Positions 25,843-34,448 of a DNA stretch of 64,000 bases are shown piece after piece. The notes beneath the pieces are model-generated. The model ran no database searches and was not told the origin of the DNA. It saw only the letters and a program-made list of their open reading frames with translations. The DNA comes from an uncultured bacterium (lineage in GTDB: Bacteria > Planctomycetota > UBA1135 > GCA-002686595). Each line of letters opens with the position of its first letter. Position 1 is the first letter of the stretch. Both the position numbers and the translations under genes were made by a program. Location: positions 20,735 to 84,734 of the forward strand of contig CALJGV010000025.1 of NCBI GenBank assembly GCA_938075305.1, given 5' to 3'.

Positions 25843-26982
25843 TTAGGGAGCTCCCCCCAAAGTTCTCCCCATACGCTCCACACAGGTGTGGATATCTGCC
25901 TCCCGGGTGCCCCTTCCGAGGGAGATCCGGAGCCCACTTCGGGCCCGGTCCGGGTCGAGCCCGAGGGCCTTGAGGACGTGCGACGGCTCGATGGAGCCGC
26001 TCGCGCAGGCGGAGCCCGCGGAGACCTCCACGCCCACCAGGTCGAGCCGCGCCACGAGGGTCCTCGCGTCGCCGCTCGGGGAGGAGACGTTGAGGGTGTT
26101 GGGGAGCCGCGTCGGGTCGTCGATGGCGGGGCCGTTCAGGGTGAGGCTGGGGAGCTTCGCGCGGAGGCCCTGCCACAGGAGGCCCGTGAGGCGAGCTATC
26201 TCCCGCTGGTAGGCGTCGGTCTCCTCCACGGCGAGCTCGATCGCGACGGCCGCGGCCACGATGGCGGGGACGTTCTCGGTGCCTGGCCGCAGCTCCCCCT
26301 CCTGGGCCCCACCGAAGGTGGTCGGCGCGACCGGCGCTCCGGGCCTCCGGAAGAGAACTCCTACGCCGATCGGGCCTCCGACCTTGTGGGCAGAGAGGCT
26401 CGCGAGGTCGACGCCGGAGCCCATCAGGTCCAGGCGCTTCTTCCCCAGGACCTGCACCGAGTCACTGTGGAAAACTGCCTGGTCTCCGATCCTCGCGCGG
26501 ACCTCGGCCAGGTCGGTTGTCGAGCCGATCTCGTTGTTCGCGCCCATCACGGAGACCAGCGCGGGGCCCCCGGTGGCGGCGCCCTCGAGGGCGTCGAGGT
26601 CGAGCGCCCCGTGTCGGTCGACACCCACCCAATACACCTCACGGGCGCCGGCCTGGAGATGGAGGGCCGGGGCCTGGACGGCCGCGTGCTCGATGGTCGA
26701 GGTGACCAGGCGCATGCCCCGTGGGCCAGCGCCCAGCGCGCCGAAGAGGGCGAGGTTGTTGGCCTCGGTGCCGCCGCCGGTGAAGACGACCCCGTCCTCC
26801 GGAACCCCCAGGGCTGCCGCGACCCGCTCCCGCGCCTCGTCCACCGCGGCGCGCCCCTTCCTGCCCGCCCCGTGGACACTCGATGCGTTGCCAAGCCCAC
26901 CATCAAGGGCCCCCAGGAGCGCCTCGCGGGCCTCCGTGCGCAGGGGGGTGGTGGCGTTGTAGTCGAGGTGGACGCGCTGCAT
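25843..26982 (-). CDS. Cysteine desulfurase family protein (NifS/IscS-like)
   Basis: A 379-residue PLP-dependent enzyme that takes sulfur from cysteine to form a persulfide for Fe-S cluster or thiolation pathways. The N-terminus LDYNATTPLRTEAREALL is canonical, GGGTEANNLALFG is the PLP phosphate region, and the PLP lysine is in SLSAHKVGGPIGVGV near residue 200. The catalytic loop cysteine is in SAGSACASGSIEPSH (about 320-334). It begins 6 bp after bshA on the same strand and is probably cotranscribed with it. No iscU or sufU-type scaffold gene is nearby. Confidence 0.92.
   Translation of the reverse strand: MQRVHLDYNATTPLRTEAREALLGALDGGLGNASSVHGAGRKGRAAVDEARERVAAALGVPEDGVVFTGGGTEANNLALFGALGAGPRGMRLVTSTIEHAAVQAPALHLQAGAREVYWVGVDRHGALDLDALEGAATGGPALVSVMGANNEIGSTTDLAEVRARIGDQAVFHSDSVQVLGKKRLDLMGSGVDLASLSAHKVGGPIGVGVLFRRPGAPVAPTTFGGAQEGELRPGTENVPAIVAAAVAIELAVEETDAYQREIARLTGLLWQGLRAKLPSLTLNGPAIDDPTRLPNTLNVSSPSGDARTLVARLDLVGVEVSAGSACASGSIEPSHVLKALGLDPDRARSGLRISLGRGTREADIHTCVERMGRTLGGAP
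25877..25892. repeat. DnaA-box-like inverted repeat upstream of dnaA
   Basis: TCCACAC-AG-GTGTGGA is a perfect 7-bp inverted repeat inside the 3' end of the cysteine desulfurase gene. The right half extends to TGTGGATAT (25887-25895), one base from the DnaA-box consensus TGTGGATAA. It is about 100 bp upstream of the dnaA promoter and could allow DnaA autoregulation. Confidence 0.45.
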
Positions 26983-26988
26983 GGGCTC

Positions 26989-28128
26989 TCAGGAGGCGTG
27001 ACGGCCCTCGATGAGGCGTCGATAGAGGCTCTCGTACTGCTCCACGACGCGGCGACGGTCGAAGAGTGCCGTGGCGCGCTCCCTCGCCGCCGCCCCCATG
27101 GCGGAGGAGCGGCCACGGTCCTCCAGGAGCGAGGCGAGGTGTCCGGCGAAGCCGGCGAGGTCCTCCACCGGGGAGAGGAGGCCCGAGACGCCGTCCTCCA
27201 CCACTTCCGGCAGCCCCCCGACCCGGGTCCCGACCACGGCGGTCCCGCACGCCATGGCCTCGAGCGCCGAGAGCCCGAAGGACTCCTCGGTGCTCGCCAC
27301 GCAGAACGCATCCGCCGGGCTCAAGAGGTCAGGCAGGGCGTCCCGAAGCCCGAGGAACTTCACGTGCCCGTCGAGGCCACGTTGATGGGCGACGCGGCGC
27401 GCCTCGCCGAGCTGGGGGCCGTCCCCCACGAGGACGAGCTCGGCGTCGGAGCCCCGGGCAGCGAGCTGCTCGAGCGCCAGCGCGAACGCCTCCACCAACC
27501 ACGGCACGCGCTTCACCTTCCGGAAGTTGCTCACGTGCACCGCCGAGGGTCGCCCGGAGCGCCCTGCCCCGGGGCGGAACTCCTCAAGGTCCACGAAGTT
27601 GGGAATCACCTCGATGCCGCAGGGGGGGACGCCCTCGAAGTTGTCGGTGGTGCGGAGCCGGAGGTCCTCGGACACGGCGGTCACCGCGTCGGAGGCCGCG
27701 ATGGCGTAGCGGGTCAGGGGGGCATAGCTGGGGTCGTTGCCCACGAGCGTGATGTCTGTCCCGTGCAGGGTGGTCACCACCCTCAGCGGGTCCAGCTTCG
27801 CCTCCGCCGCGGCGGACCGAACCTGGAGGGCGCTGATGGCGTGGGGGATGGCGTAGTGTGCGTGGAGGACGTCGAGGCCCTCGCTGCGGTGCAGGTCCAG
27901 GACCCTCGACATGATCGCGAGGTCGTGGGGCGTGGAGTGGAACAGCGGATACGGGCTGCCCTGCGCCACGTGCACCTCGACGGGTCCGGGGGCACGGGCC
28001 AGGCGCGGAGGCATGTCGTGGGAGAACAGGTGCACCCGGTGATCGTTCTCCGCGAGCGACAGGGCAAGCTCGCTGGCGACGACGCCGGAGCCGCCGTAGG
28101 TGGGGTGACAGAGAATCCCGATGCGCAT
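26989..28128 (-). CDS. bshA: N-acetyl-alpha-D-glucosaminyl L-malate synthase BshA
   Basis: A 379-residue GT4-family glycosyltransferase that joins UDP-GlcNAc and L-malate in the first step of bacillithiol synthesis. The N-terminus MRIGILCHPTYGGSGVVASELA is diagnostic for BshA, as are HVAQGSPYPLFHSTP and TLHGTDITLVGNDPSY. The C-terminal donor-binding part has STEESFGLSALEAMACGTAV with the conserved Glu residues. Length is normal. It lies between parA (72 bp upstream) and the cysteine desulfurase (6 bp downstream). The other two pathway genes are 3-5 kb away, so the pathway is complete in this window. Confidence 0.95.
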   Translation of the reverse strand: MRIGILCHPTYGGSGVVASELALSLAENDHRVHLFSHDMPPRLARAPGPVEVHVAQGSPYPLFHSTPHDLAIMSRVLDLHRSEGLDVLHAHYAIPHAISALQVRSAAAEAKLDPLRVVTTLHGTDITLVGNDPSYAPLTRYAIAASDAVTAVSEDLRLRTTDNFEGVPPCGIEVIPNFVDLEEFRPGAGRSGRPSAVHVSNFRKVKRVPWLVEAFALALEQLAARGSDAELVLVGDGPQLGEARRVAHQRGLDGHVKFLGLRDALPDLLSPADAFCVASTEESFGLSALEAMACGTAVVGTRVGGLPEVVEDGVSGLLSPVEDLAGFAGHLASLLEDRGRSSAMGAAARERATALFDRRRVVEQYESLYRRLIEGRHAS

Positions 28129-28200
28129 GGGTCGATCATGGTCCGCTGGTGCGGCGCGTCGAGGGCTCGCGTGCTGCGAATTCCCGGGACGTGAGACAGG

Positions 28201-29430
28201 TCAGTGACCGGCGGGCTCGGCGATCCGCGCTCGCGTCCAGGGCGACCGCTCGAGGCCGCGCTCCGCCGCATCAGACCCGCGCCCGAAGATCGCCTTGGGC
28301 ACCGGCGTGCCCGCGGCGGAGGCCACCGACGATTCGCCCCTAAGTGGCTCTTCTTCATTTACTTGGGTCGCATCTGGGTCCCCGGGGGCGAGCCCGGGGG
28401 AGGGGGCCGCGTCGGGTCGCTGCGGTGCGCCGGATTCCTCGACCGCCGTGGGGGGGCTGTCGCCGTGGGGGGGCGCATGGTCCTCCTCCACCGGATCCTG
28501 CACGGGCGCCGGCGCCGGCGTTGAGGGGGCCGCGTCACCGGCCAGGGCGACCAGGGTCTGGGCCGCCAGCCAGTCCAGGTGCGGCCCTCCCGGCCGCGCG
28601 CCTGGTGGGGCCTCGACGGATCGGGCCTCGTCCTCGGACTCCACACCCTCTCGCTCGAGGAACTCCCGCGCCACGGCGAGGTAGTCCTCCGCGCCCTTGG
28701 ACTCGGGGGCGTACTCGAAGATGGTCCGGGAGAAGCTCGGGGTCTCCGCGAGCTTCACGTTCTGCGCGATGGGCCGCTTGAAGAGCTGCTCGGGGAAGTG
28801 GGAGCGCAGCTCGGCGAGCACCTCCCGGGCGAGCCGCAGGCGGCTGTCGTACATGCACGCCAGCACGCCGGTGATCTCGAGGTCCGGCTTCATGCGGCGG
28901 CGGAGGAGCTGGACGATCTCCACCAGCTTGCTGAGGCCCTGCAGGGCGAAGAACTCCGTCTGGACGGCGATCAGAACCTCGCTCGAGGCGGTGAGTCCAT
29001 TGACGGAGAGGAGTCCGAGGCTAGGCGGGTTGTCGATCAGGACCACGTCAGCAGGTGACCGGCCGCTGCGCTCCAGCTCCTCGTTCTCCCAGTCGTCGAG
29101 GGCGTCCTTGAGGATGGTCTCGCGGCCGATGGCGCTCGCGAGCTCCAGCTCCGCCCCCGACAGGTCGAGGTGGGCCGGCAGGACAGAGAGCCCAGGGGTC
29201 GACGTGCCGCGCAGGGTGTCGGTCACCTTGCCTCCCTGGGTCAGCAGGGAGTAGGTCGAGGGCTCACCCGGCTCCAGCTCCGCGCCCAGGTTCTGGGAGG
29301 CGTTCGCCTGGGGGTCCATATCGACCACGAGGACCCGGCGTCCGAGCCGCGCGAGGGCTGCGCCGAAGTTGACGGCGGTCGTGGTCTTTCCCACTCCGCC
29401 CTTCTGGTTGATGATCGCGATTCGCCGCAT
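28201..29430 (-). CDS. parA: ParA/Soj chromosome-partitioning ATPase with long C-terminal tail
   Basis: A 409-residue ParA. The deviant Walker A is INQKGGVGKTTTAVNFG (residues 7-23), VVDMDPQANASQNLG follows, and the switch region is LIDNPPSLGLLSVNGL. The ATPase core ends at about residue 262 with EYAPESKGAEDYLAVAREFL. A further ~147 residues are rich in Pro, Ala, Glu and Asp with no recognised domain; ParA proteins usually stop near the core. ParA forms ATP-dependent DNA-bound gradients that move ParB-parS complexes. Unusually, parB lies 16 kb away. Confidence 0.93.
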   Translation of the reverse strand: MRRIAIINQKGGVGKTTTAVNFGAALARLGRRVLVVDMDPQANASQNLGAELEPGEPSTYSLLTQGGKVTDTLRGTSTPGLSVLPAHLDLSGAELELASAIGRETILKDALDDWENEELERSGRSPADVVLIDNPPSLGLLSVNGLTASSEVLIAVQTEFFALQGLSKLVEIVQLLRRRMKPDLEITGVLACMYDSRLRLAREVLAELRSHFPEQLFKRPIAQNVKLAETPSFSRTIFEYAPESKGAEDYLAVAREFLEREGVESEDEARSVEAPPGARPGGPHLDWLAAQTLVALAGDAAPSTPAPAPVQDPVEEDHAPPHGDSPPTAVEESGAPQRPDAAPSPGLAPGDPDATQVNEEEPLRGESSVASAAGTPVPKAIFGRGSDAAERGLERSPWTRARIAEPAGH

Positions 29431-29554
29431 GAGCTCGGCCCGCAGTCTACCTCCGGGGGCTCGCGCGCGCCGGGAGCCGCGTGGGGATGGCCGTGGTTTC
29501 TCCACGCTCTTCGAATTAGGGTCTCTCGAGCGCCGCTCGGCCCGCCCGTTGCCC
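29431..29554. promoter_or_regulatory. Divergent promoter region parA / membrane protein
   Basis: This 124-bp gap separates parA (-) and the membrane protein gene (+). It contains a small CGTGG-TTTCT-CCACG inverted repeat at 29492-29506. No convincing -35/-10 pair was found on either strand. Confidence 0.4.
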
Positions 29555-30169
29555 ATGGAACCCACGCACAGGATTGGCCTCCGGCCCGCCGCCGCGAACC
29601 GGCTCTCGGTGCTGACCTTCATGGCCTGGGCCTTCGTCCCCGGCGGCCTGTCCCTCTACTTTCGGCTCCAGCTCCTGCCGGGCGAGCAGTGGGGCCTGGG
29701 GACGCTGTTCCTGATCTTCGTGCCGATTTGGCTCGCCAGCGGGCTGATGTTCGCATTCGTCCGGATGTCGGTCTCCTATCCACGGCGGCGCATCGCGGGC
29801 GTGTTCCTCGCCTGCTCGGTCCTCGGGCTCGCGCTGTTGTTCGGCACCGCTCGCCTCTCCTCCCTTCGCTTCCTGGACGGGCCGGTGGAGCGAGCCTTCG
29901 CCCGGCTCGACCCCCCGGGGCAGGGCGAGGTGGTCGTCCCGATCGAGAGCGACCGCAGCCTCACCGGTCACGGCCGCTTCGTGTTCGAGGACCCGGTGCG
30001 CTCCACGGATGAGCGCGCCGCGCTCCCCCTCTCGACGGATGAGCCCGTGGAGCACGTCCTGCTCGAACGGCGCCCAACCCGGATGGTCGAGGGCTGCCCC
30101 CCCGGCGTCGACCTGCTGCTGGCGGCGCCGGTCCGGGACGGCTGGTGGTACCTGTTCACCGACCACTAG
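29555..30169 (+). CDS. Membrane protein of unknown function
   Basis: A 204-residue protein with three hydrophobic segments: VLTFMAWAFVPGGLSLYF (about 18-35), LFLIFVPIWLASGLMFAF (about 50-67) and GVFLACSVLGLALLFG (about 81-96). A soluble C-terminal domain of about 100 residues follows with no recognised motif. The ATG at 29555 was preferred to a longer frame that overlaps the divergent parA. It is isolated between parA and the convergent Bax inhibitor-1 gene. Confidence 0.7.
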   Translation: MEPTHRIGLRPAAANRLSVLTFMAWAFVPGGLSLYFRLQLLPGEQWGLGTLFLIFVPIWLASGLMFAFVRMSVSYPRRRIAGVFLACSVLGLALLFGTARLSSLRFLDGPVERAFARLDPPGQGEVVVPIESDRSLTGHGRFVFEDPVRSTDERAALPLSTDEPVEHVLLERRPTRMVEGCPPGVDLLLAAPVRDGWWYLFTDH

Positions 30170-30205
30170 CCGGTCGGTCGTTCACCTCGCCGTCCCGCGC
30201 GGGGG

Positions 30206-30982
30206 TCAGTCCCGCCGGCTGAGCTTCGCGAGCAGGCGCAGGATCTCGAGGTAGAGCCAGACCAGGGTGACCATCAGCGCGAAGGCGCCGTACCACTCCA
30301 TGGCCTTGGGTGCCCCCAGGCGAGCCCCCCGCTCGATGAGGTCGAAGTCAAGCAGCAGGTTGAAGGCGGCGAGCCCGACGACGAAGAGCGAGAAGCCGAT
30401 GCTCAGGGTTCCCGAGCCATGCAGCATGCCCATCTGCACGCCGAAGAAGCTGAGCGCGAACGACACCAGGTAGAACAGCATCAATGCGCCCGTGGCTGTC
30501 ATCACGATGGAGCGCATCTTCTCGGTGACGCGAATGATGCGGAACGCGTAGAGCGCGAGCATCGAGAGCGCGGTGGTGAAGGTCAGCACCACGGCCTGGA
30601 AGACGATGCCGCCACCGACGGCGCCGTCGGCCGGCACGGACTGGGCCACGACCGCGGAGACCGCCCCCAGGAAGAGGCCCTCCAGCAGCGCGTAGGGGAC
30701 CGCGAGCGACGGAGCCATCTTTGGCTTGAAGCAGATCACCATGGCGACGATGATGCCGCCGATAAAACCGCCGAGCATCCAGGGCATAGCCCTGCTGGGA
30801 TCATCGACCGCGAGCTTCCACGTGTAGGCCGCCGACAGCGTGACGGCGAGCAGCAGGAAGGCGGTCTTCGCCATCGTGCCCTGCACGGTCATCTGGGTCG
30901 TGACGGCGCCGCTCTGGGACTGGAACGAGGTCCCGCTGAAGACGGAAGCCTTCAGGACGGGGTTGTTGGAGGTGTTCTGCAT
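30206..30982 (-). CDS. Bax inhibitor-1/YccA family membrane protein
   Basis: A 258-residue protein with seven hydrophobic segments, of the Bax inhibitor-1-like family (YccA/YbhL relatives). Landmarks are MTVQGTMAKTAFLLLAVTL, YALLEGLFLGAVSAVVAQSV and the C-terminal EWYGAFALMVTLVWLYLEIL. Some bacterial members act as pH-dependent calcium leak channels; others bind the FtsH protease. The ATG at 30982 gives an N-terminus of Asn/Ser/Thr residues before the first helix, as in relatives that carry a short cytoplasmic lead. It appears to be monocistronic. Confidence 0.9.
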   Translation of the reverse strand: MQNTSNNPVLKASVFSGTSFQSQSGAVTTQMTVQGTMAKTAFLLLAVTLSAAYTWKLAVDDPSRAMPWMLGGFIGGIIVAMVICFKPKMAPSLAVPYALLEGLFLGAVSAVVAQSVPADGAVGGGIVFQAVVLTFTTALSMLALYAFRIIRVTEKMRSIVMTATGALMLFYLVSFALSFFGVQMGMLHGSGTLSIGFSLFVVGLAAFNLLLDFDLIERGARLGAPKAMEWYGAFALMVTLVWLYLEILRLLAKLSRRD

Positions 30983-31117
30983 GGTGGCTCTCGTGGGGGG
31001 CTTGGGCTCAGAGGATAGGCGCCATCGGGTCCGGTTCCCACGGCTGCGGGGCCTGGATCCGGGCCCGGGGCCGCAGAAGGCGGCGAGGCGCAAGTGGCGC
31101 CGGCGGGGACACCTCGC

Positions 31118-31849
31118 TCAGCGTTCGGCGCCGAGCCAGCGGATCAACGGTGAGTCCAGCGCGACAGGCTCGGTGGTCAGCAGCGGCTCCCCGTAGCGGC
31201 GCCGGATTCGCTCCCCGTAGGTGCGGGCCTTGGTCTCCACGCGCTCGAGGATGTCGGCCCCGTAGAGCAGGTGCTTGCCCTCGTCCCCCGCGTCGGCGCG
31301 TTCGAGCTGGGTGGCGTAGGCCAGGATGGCCTCGCGCTTGCGGTCCCAGACGGGCTCGATGTCGACGATGAAGGTCGGCTCGAAGGGGACGTGGGACATG
31401 AAGTGCGCGAGCTGGGCCGGGCGACGCGCGGCGGGCCCGCCGGCCTGCTTGGCCAGCTGACCGAGCCCGGAGAGGTACCACCCCTGGCGGGCGAGCAGGG
31501 CGCTCGCCTCGTGGTCGGGGTGGGGGTCGTGGGCGTGGTGCGCGAGGACGAGGTCGGGCTCGAGCTCCCGCAGGTGGCGAGCGACCTCCTCGCGGGCCTC
31601 GGTGGTGGCCTGGACCCTGCCGTCTGGCAGGTTCAGGTTGCCCCGCCACGCGAGGCCCATGAGCTCGGTGGCCCGGGCGGTCTCCGCGTCCCGGTCGTCC
31701 CGGGTCCCGCGCGTGCCCATCTCGCCGCGGGTCAGGTCCAGGACGCCGACGCGGGCCCCCGCGTCCACGAGCCGAAGGATGGTCCCGCCGGCGGAGATCT
31801 CCGCGTCGTCCGGGTGGGCAGCGATCACGAGCACGTCGAGCGATGTCAT
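31118..31849 (-). CDS. bshB1: Bacillithiol biosynthesis deacetylase BshB1
   Basis: A 243-residue LmbE/PIG-L family zinc deacetylase that converts GlcNAc-malate to GlcN-malate, the second step of bacillithiol synthesis. The zinc site is VIAAHPDDAEISAGGT (residues 8-23) with HHAHDPHPDHEASA near residue 105, and the BshB1-type LTRGEMGTRGTRDDRDAE follows the first motif. Its start overlaps the bshC stop by ATGA. It is the last gene of a chain beginning at the DUF502 gene. Confidence 0.95.
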   Translation of the reverse strand: MTSLDVLVIAAHPDDAEISAGGTILRLVDAGARVGVLDLTRGEMGTRGTRDDRDAETARATELMGLAWRGNLNLPDGRVQATTEAREEVARHLRELEPDLVLAHHAHDPHPDHEASALLARQGWYLSGLGQLAKQAGGPAARRPAQLAHFMSHVPFEPTFIVDIEPVWDRKREAILAYATQLERADAGDEGKHLLYGADILERVETKARTYGERIRRRYGEPLLTTEPVALDSPLIRWLGAER

Positions 31850-33531
31850 TGCGGGTCTCCTCCGTCGTCCTCGAGGTGGAGGACGAGGTGTTCGGTGGCG
31901 GTGGACGGGATCTCGCGCCAGAGGGCGTCCAGGAAGTCGGGACCGAAGCGGGCGATGAACTGGAACGGCCCGAGGACCCGCTCCTGGGGGACCCCGCGGG
32001 GCATGAGGGTGTGGTTGACCCGGCGCACCTGACGCGCGCCCTTGCCGGCGCGGTTCTGGTGCACGCGGGTGGCCTTGTCGATCACCTTGCCGATGGAGCT
32101 GCGCACGTGCTCGGCGGTCTTCTTGAGGGTGATGCCGAGGGCCGGCTCGAGCCTTGCGAGCTCCGAGCGGTGGGCGGTGAGAGCGGCGGAGGCCTCCTCG
32201 CTGACCTGGCGGAGGGCGGCGATGACCTCGGGCTCGCCGTCCTCTTCAGTCGTCGGCGCGAAGGCGCCGGAGGCGCGCAGGACCTCCTCGACGCCCGCCT
32301 CCACGCGCTCGAGGGCGTAGCGGGTGTCACCGTCCACGAGGGTCAGCGAGACCCGGGGCACGAACGGGGTCCTGGGCTGCCCGGCGGCGTCGCGGGCCGG
32401 TCCGAGCTGGGCGTGGTAGGCGAGCTCTCCCAGCCCGCCCACGTAGGCGCAGGTCGGGAAGACCGCGTCCTGGACGAGGGGCCGGACCAGGGCTCCGGCG
32501 GACCAGCGGCCAGGGTCGCCCACGATCAGGCTCCCGAGCTCCGCGGCTGTCCGCTCGCCCGGATCACCGTCCCTGAGGAACCCCGCGGGGCTCGTGCGGT
32601 GGGCGGTGCGCTCGGAGCGCCCGGAACCCTCCGCGTCGAGGTGCTGGTAGATCAGCGCCGCGCCCTGGCTGCGCTCGACGCCATCGACGGGGATGGCCGG
32701 GGTGAGGCCCAGCCCCTCCAGCTCGGCCTCTCCCGCCCGCAGGGAGACCGCGAGCCCGTCGGCGTCCCCCGGGGAGGAGACGAGCCGGGCCATCTCACTG
32801 GAGAGGGTCGGGCGGATCCACGCGGGCTCACACAGGACGAGCCCATGGGGCCCGGCGAGCTCGTTCAGCGTCCTCGTGAAGGCCCGCGCCAGAGATTCCC
32901 CATCCCGGGGCATGAAGAGGTCGAGCGCCGCGTCCGCGCCGCCGTGCTCCTCGACCACGCCGCGCAGCTGGGCCCGGACCGCGTCCAGTCGCTGGGCCCC
33001 GTCGCGGACCGGGAGCTCTCCTACCGGGGTCCGGCCGGAGGCGAGGCCAGCGAGGCCCACCTTCTGCAGGTCCAGGTTGCGGTTGAGCTGCCACGCGTGG
33101 TGGACCTCTGCGATGTCATGGTCGTCCGCGTGGTTCCAGAAGACCGGGACCACGGCGGTGCCCCAGAGGGCGGAGAGCTCGTCGGCGACCTTGCAGGCCT
33201 GCAGCGCCTTGTAGAGGCAATAGAGCGGGGAGGTGAGGAAGCCGGGTTGCTGGCCCGTGAGGACGCAGGGGACCCCTTCGCTCCGGAGAGCCTCCAGGTG
33301 GTCCCTCGCGGCCGGCGCGAGGGCGATCCCGGCGTCTGTGAGCCCGCCGCCCACGAGGTCCGTGAGGGCGCCTCGTTCATCCACACCGAGGCGCTCGGCC
33401 GGCCTCGGGATGTCGGGGACGCGGTGGATCACCGGAACGGGGCCGAAGGATGCCCCTGACGAGATCCCGGCGCGCGCGACCGCGGAGAGCCCGTGGACGT
33501 CGGCGGGGAGGTGCTGGACTCGGGTCTTCAT
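31846..33531 (-). CDS. bshC: Bacillithiol synthase BshC (putative cysteine ligase)
   Basis: A 561-residue BshC, which adds cysteine to GlcN-malate in the last step of bacillithiol synthesis. Diagnostic segments are VLTGQQPGFLTSPLYCLYKA near residue 90, VPVFWNHADDHDIAEVHHAW near 123 and PAAFPTCAYVGGLGELAYHA-like text (DAVFPTCAYVGGLGELAY) near 356. The C-terminal ~100 residues form a predicted coiled coil. The start overlaps the pyrF stop and its stop overlaps the bshB1 start, both as ATGA. Confidence 0.94.
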   Translation of the reverse strand: MKTRVQHLPADVHGLSAVARAGISSGASFGPVPVIHRVPDIPRPAERLGVDERGALTDLVGGGLTDAGIALAPAARDHLEALRSEGVPCVLTGQQPGFLTSPLYCLYKALQACKVADELSALWGTAVVPVFWNHADDHDIAEVHHAWQLNRNLDLQKVGLAGLASGRTPVGELPVRDGAQRLDAVRAQLRGVVEEHGGADAALDLFMPRDGESLARAFTRTLNELAGPHGLVLCEPAWIRPTLSSEMARLVSSPGDADGLAVSLRAGEAELEGLGLTPAIPVDGVERSQGAALIYQHLDAEGSGRSERTAHRTSPAGFLRDGDPGERTAAELGSLIVGDPGRWSAGALVRPLVQDAVFPTCAYVGGLGELAYHAQLGPARDAAGQPRTPFVPRVSLTLVDGDTRYALERVEAGVEEVLRASGAFAPTTEEDGEPEVIAALRQVSEEASAALTAHRSELARLEPALGITLKKTAEHVRSSIGKVIDKATRVHQNRAGKGARQVRRVNHTLMPRGVPQERVLGPFQFIARFGPDFLDALWREIPSTATEHLVLHLEDDGGDPQ

Positions 33532-34448
33532 CCAAGGAGCGCGGCGCGGAGCTCGGCCGCCATCGCGTCCATGGCCCCTGCGGCTGCATCCTTCCAGTGC
33601 TTCTCCGGCTGCTGCTTGCCGGCGAAGAGGATGCCCCGCGAGGAGTTGACCAGGGCGCCCTGGAGCCCCGACTGGAAGCCCCCCACGATGTCCGAGGCGC
33701 CGGCGCCCTGGGCACCGTACCCGGGCAATAGCAGCGGTGTGTTCGGCATCAGGCGGCGCAGCCTGGCGAGCTCCTCCGGGTGGGTCGCGCCCACCACGGC
33801 GCCCACCGAGCTCCACCCCGACGCGCCCCTGAGGTCCTGCCCCCAGTGATCGACCGCGGCCGCGACCCGGTCGGCCAGGGGCGCGGTCTCGGCGCCGGCC
33901 GCGCCGGTGGGGAGCGCCTGGAACTCCGCGCTGGAGGGGTTCGAGGTGCGCACCAGGACGTACATGCCGCCCCCGGTGCCCTTGCACTCGTCGATGATCG
34001 GGGCCACCGAATCGGTGCCCAGGTAGGGGTTCACCGTGATCGAGTCGCACAGGGTGCGGGGGTCCTGGCCCTCGATGCCGCGCAGGAAGGCCTGGGCGTA
34101 GGCGGCGGCGGTGCTCCCGATGTCTCCGCGCTTCACGTCGCCGATGACGAGCAGGCCGGCGTCCTTGGAGGCGGCGACGACGCGCTCGAACTCCGCCACG
34201 CCGTCGGCGCCGAAGACCTCGAAGAAGGCGGACTGGGGCTTCACGGCGGGGACCTTGCCCGCCGCCGCGTCGATGATCCCGCAGAGGAAGTCACCGATGG
34301 CCCGGGCCCGCTCTCGCCGGGGGGCCTCGGGGTCACGGGCGGCCGCGAACTCCTCGGGCAGGAGGGCGAGGTGCGGGTCGAGCCCGACCACGCAGGGGTT
34401 GCCGGCCCGCTCCACGGCGTCGTGGAGTCGATCTCCGAAGGGGATCAT
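33528..34448 (-). CDS. pyrF: Orotidine 5'-phosphate decarboxylase, type 2
   Basis: A 306-residue OMP decarboxylase, which makes UMP in pyrimidine synthesis. It is of the longer type 2 branch seen in mycobacteria and relatives. The start MIPFGDRLHDAVERAGNPCVVGLDPH is typical, and the active-site Lys/Asp cluster is in VIGDVKRGDIGSTAAAYA near residue 105. The C-terminal PGYGAQGA segment is the phosphate-binding loop. It is inserted between DUF502 and bshC with four-base overlaps at both ends, so it is translated with the bacillithiol genes. Confidence 0.94.
   Translation of the reverse strand: MIPFGDRLHDAVERAGNPCVVGLDPHLALLPEEFAAARDPEAPRRERARAIGDFLCGIIDAAAGKVPAVKPQSAFFEVFGADGVAEFERVVAASKDAGLLVIGDVKRGDIGSTAAAYAQAFLRGIEGQDPRTLCDSITVNPYLGTDSVAPIIDECKGTGGGMYVLVRTSNPSSAEFQALPTGAAGAETAPLADRVAAAVDHWGQDLRGASGWSSVGAVVGATHPEELARLRRLMPNTPLLLPGYGAQGAGASDIVGGFQSGLQGALVNSSRGILFAGKQQPEKHWKDAAAGAMDAMAAELRAALLG

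Noticed and set aside
25580..26177. Long N-terminal extension of DnaA to 26176
   Set aside because: The extra frame runs through the dnaA promoter and the cysteine desulfurase gene, and its residues look like out-of-frame text.
25540..28194. 884-residue plus-strand ORF
   Set aside because: Antisense to the cysteine desulfurase and bshA, both of which have clear catalytic motifs; no recognisable motif in the shadow.
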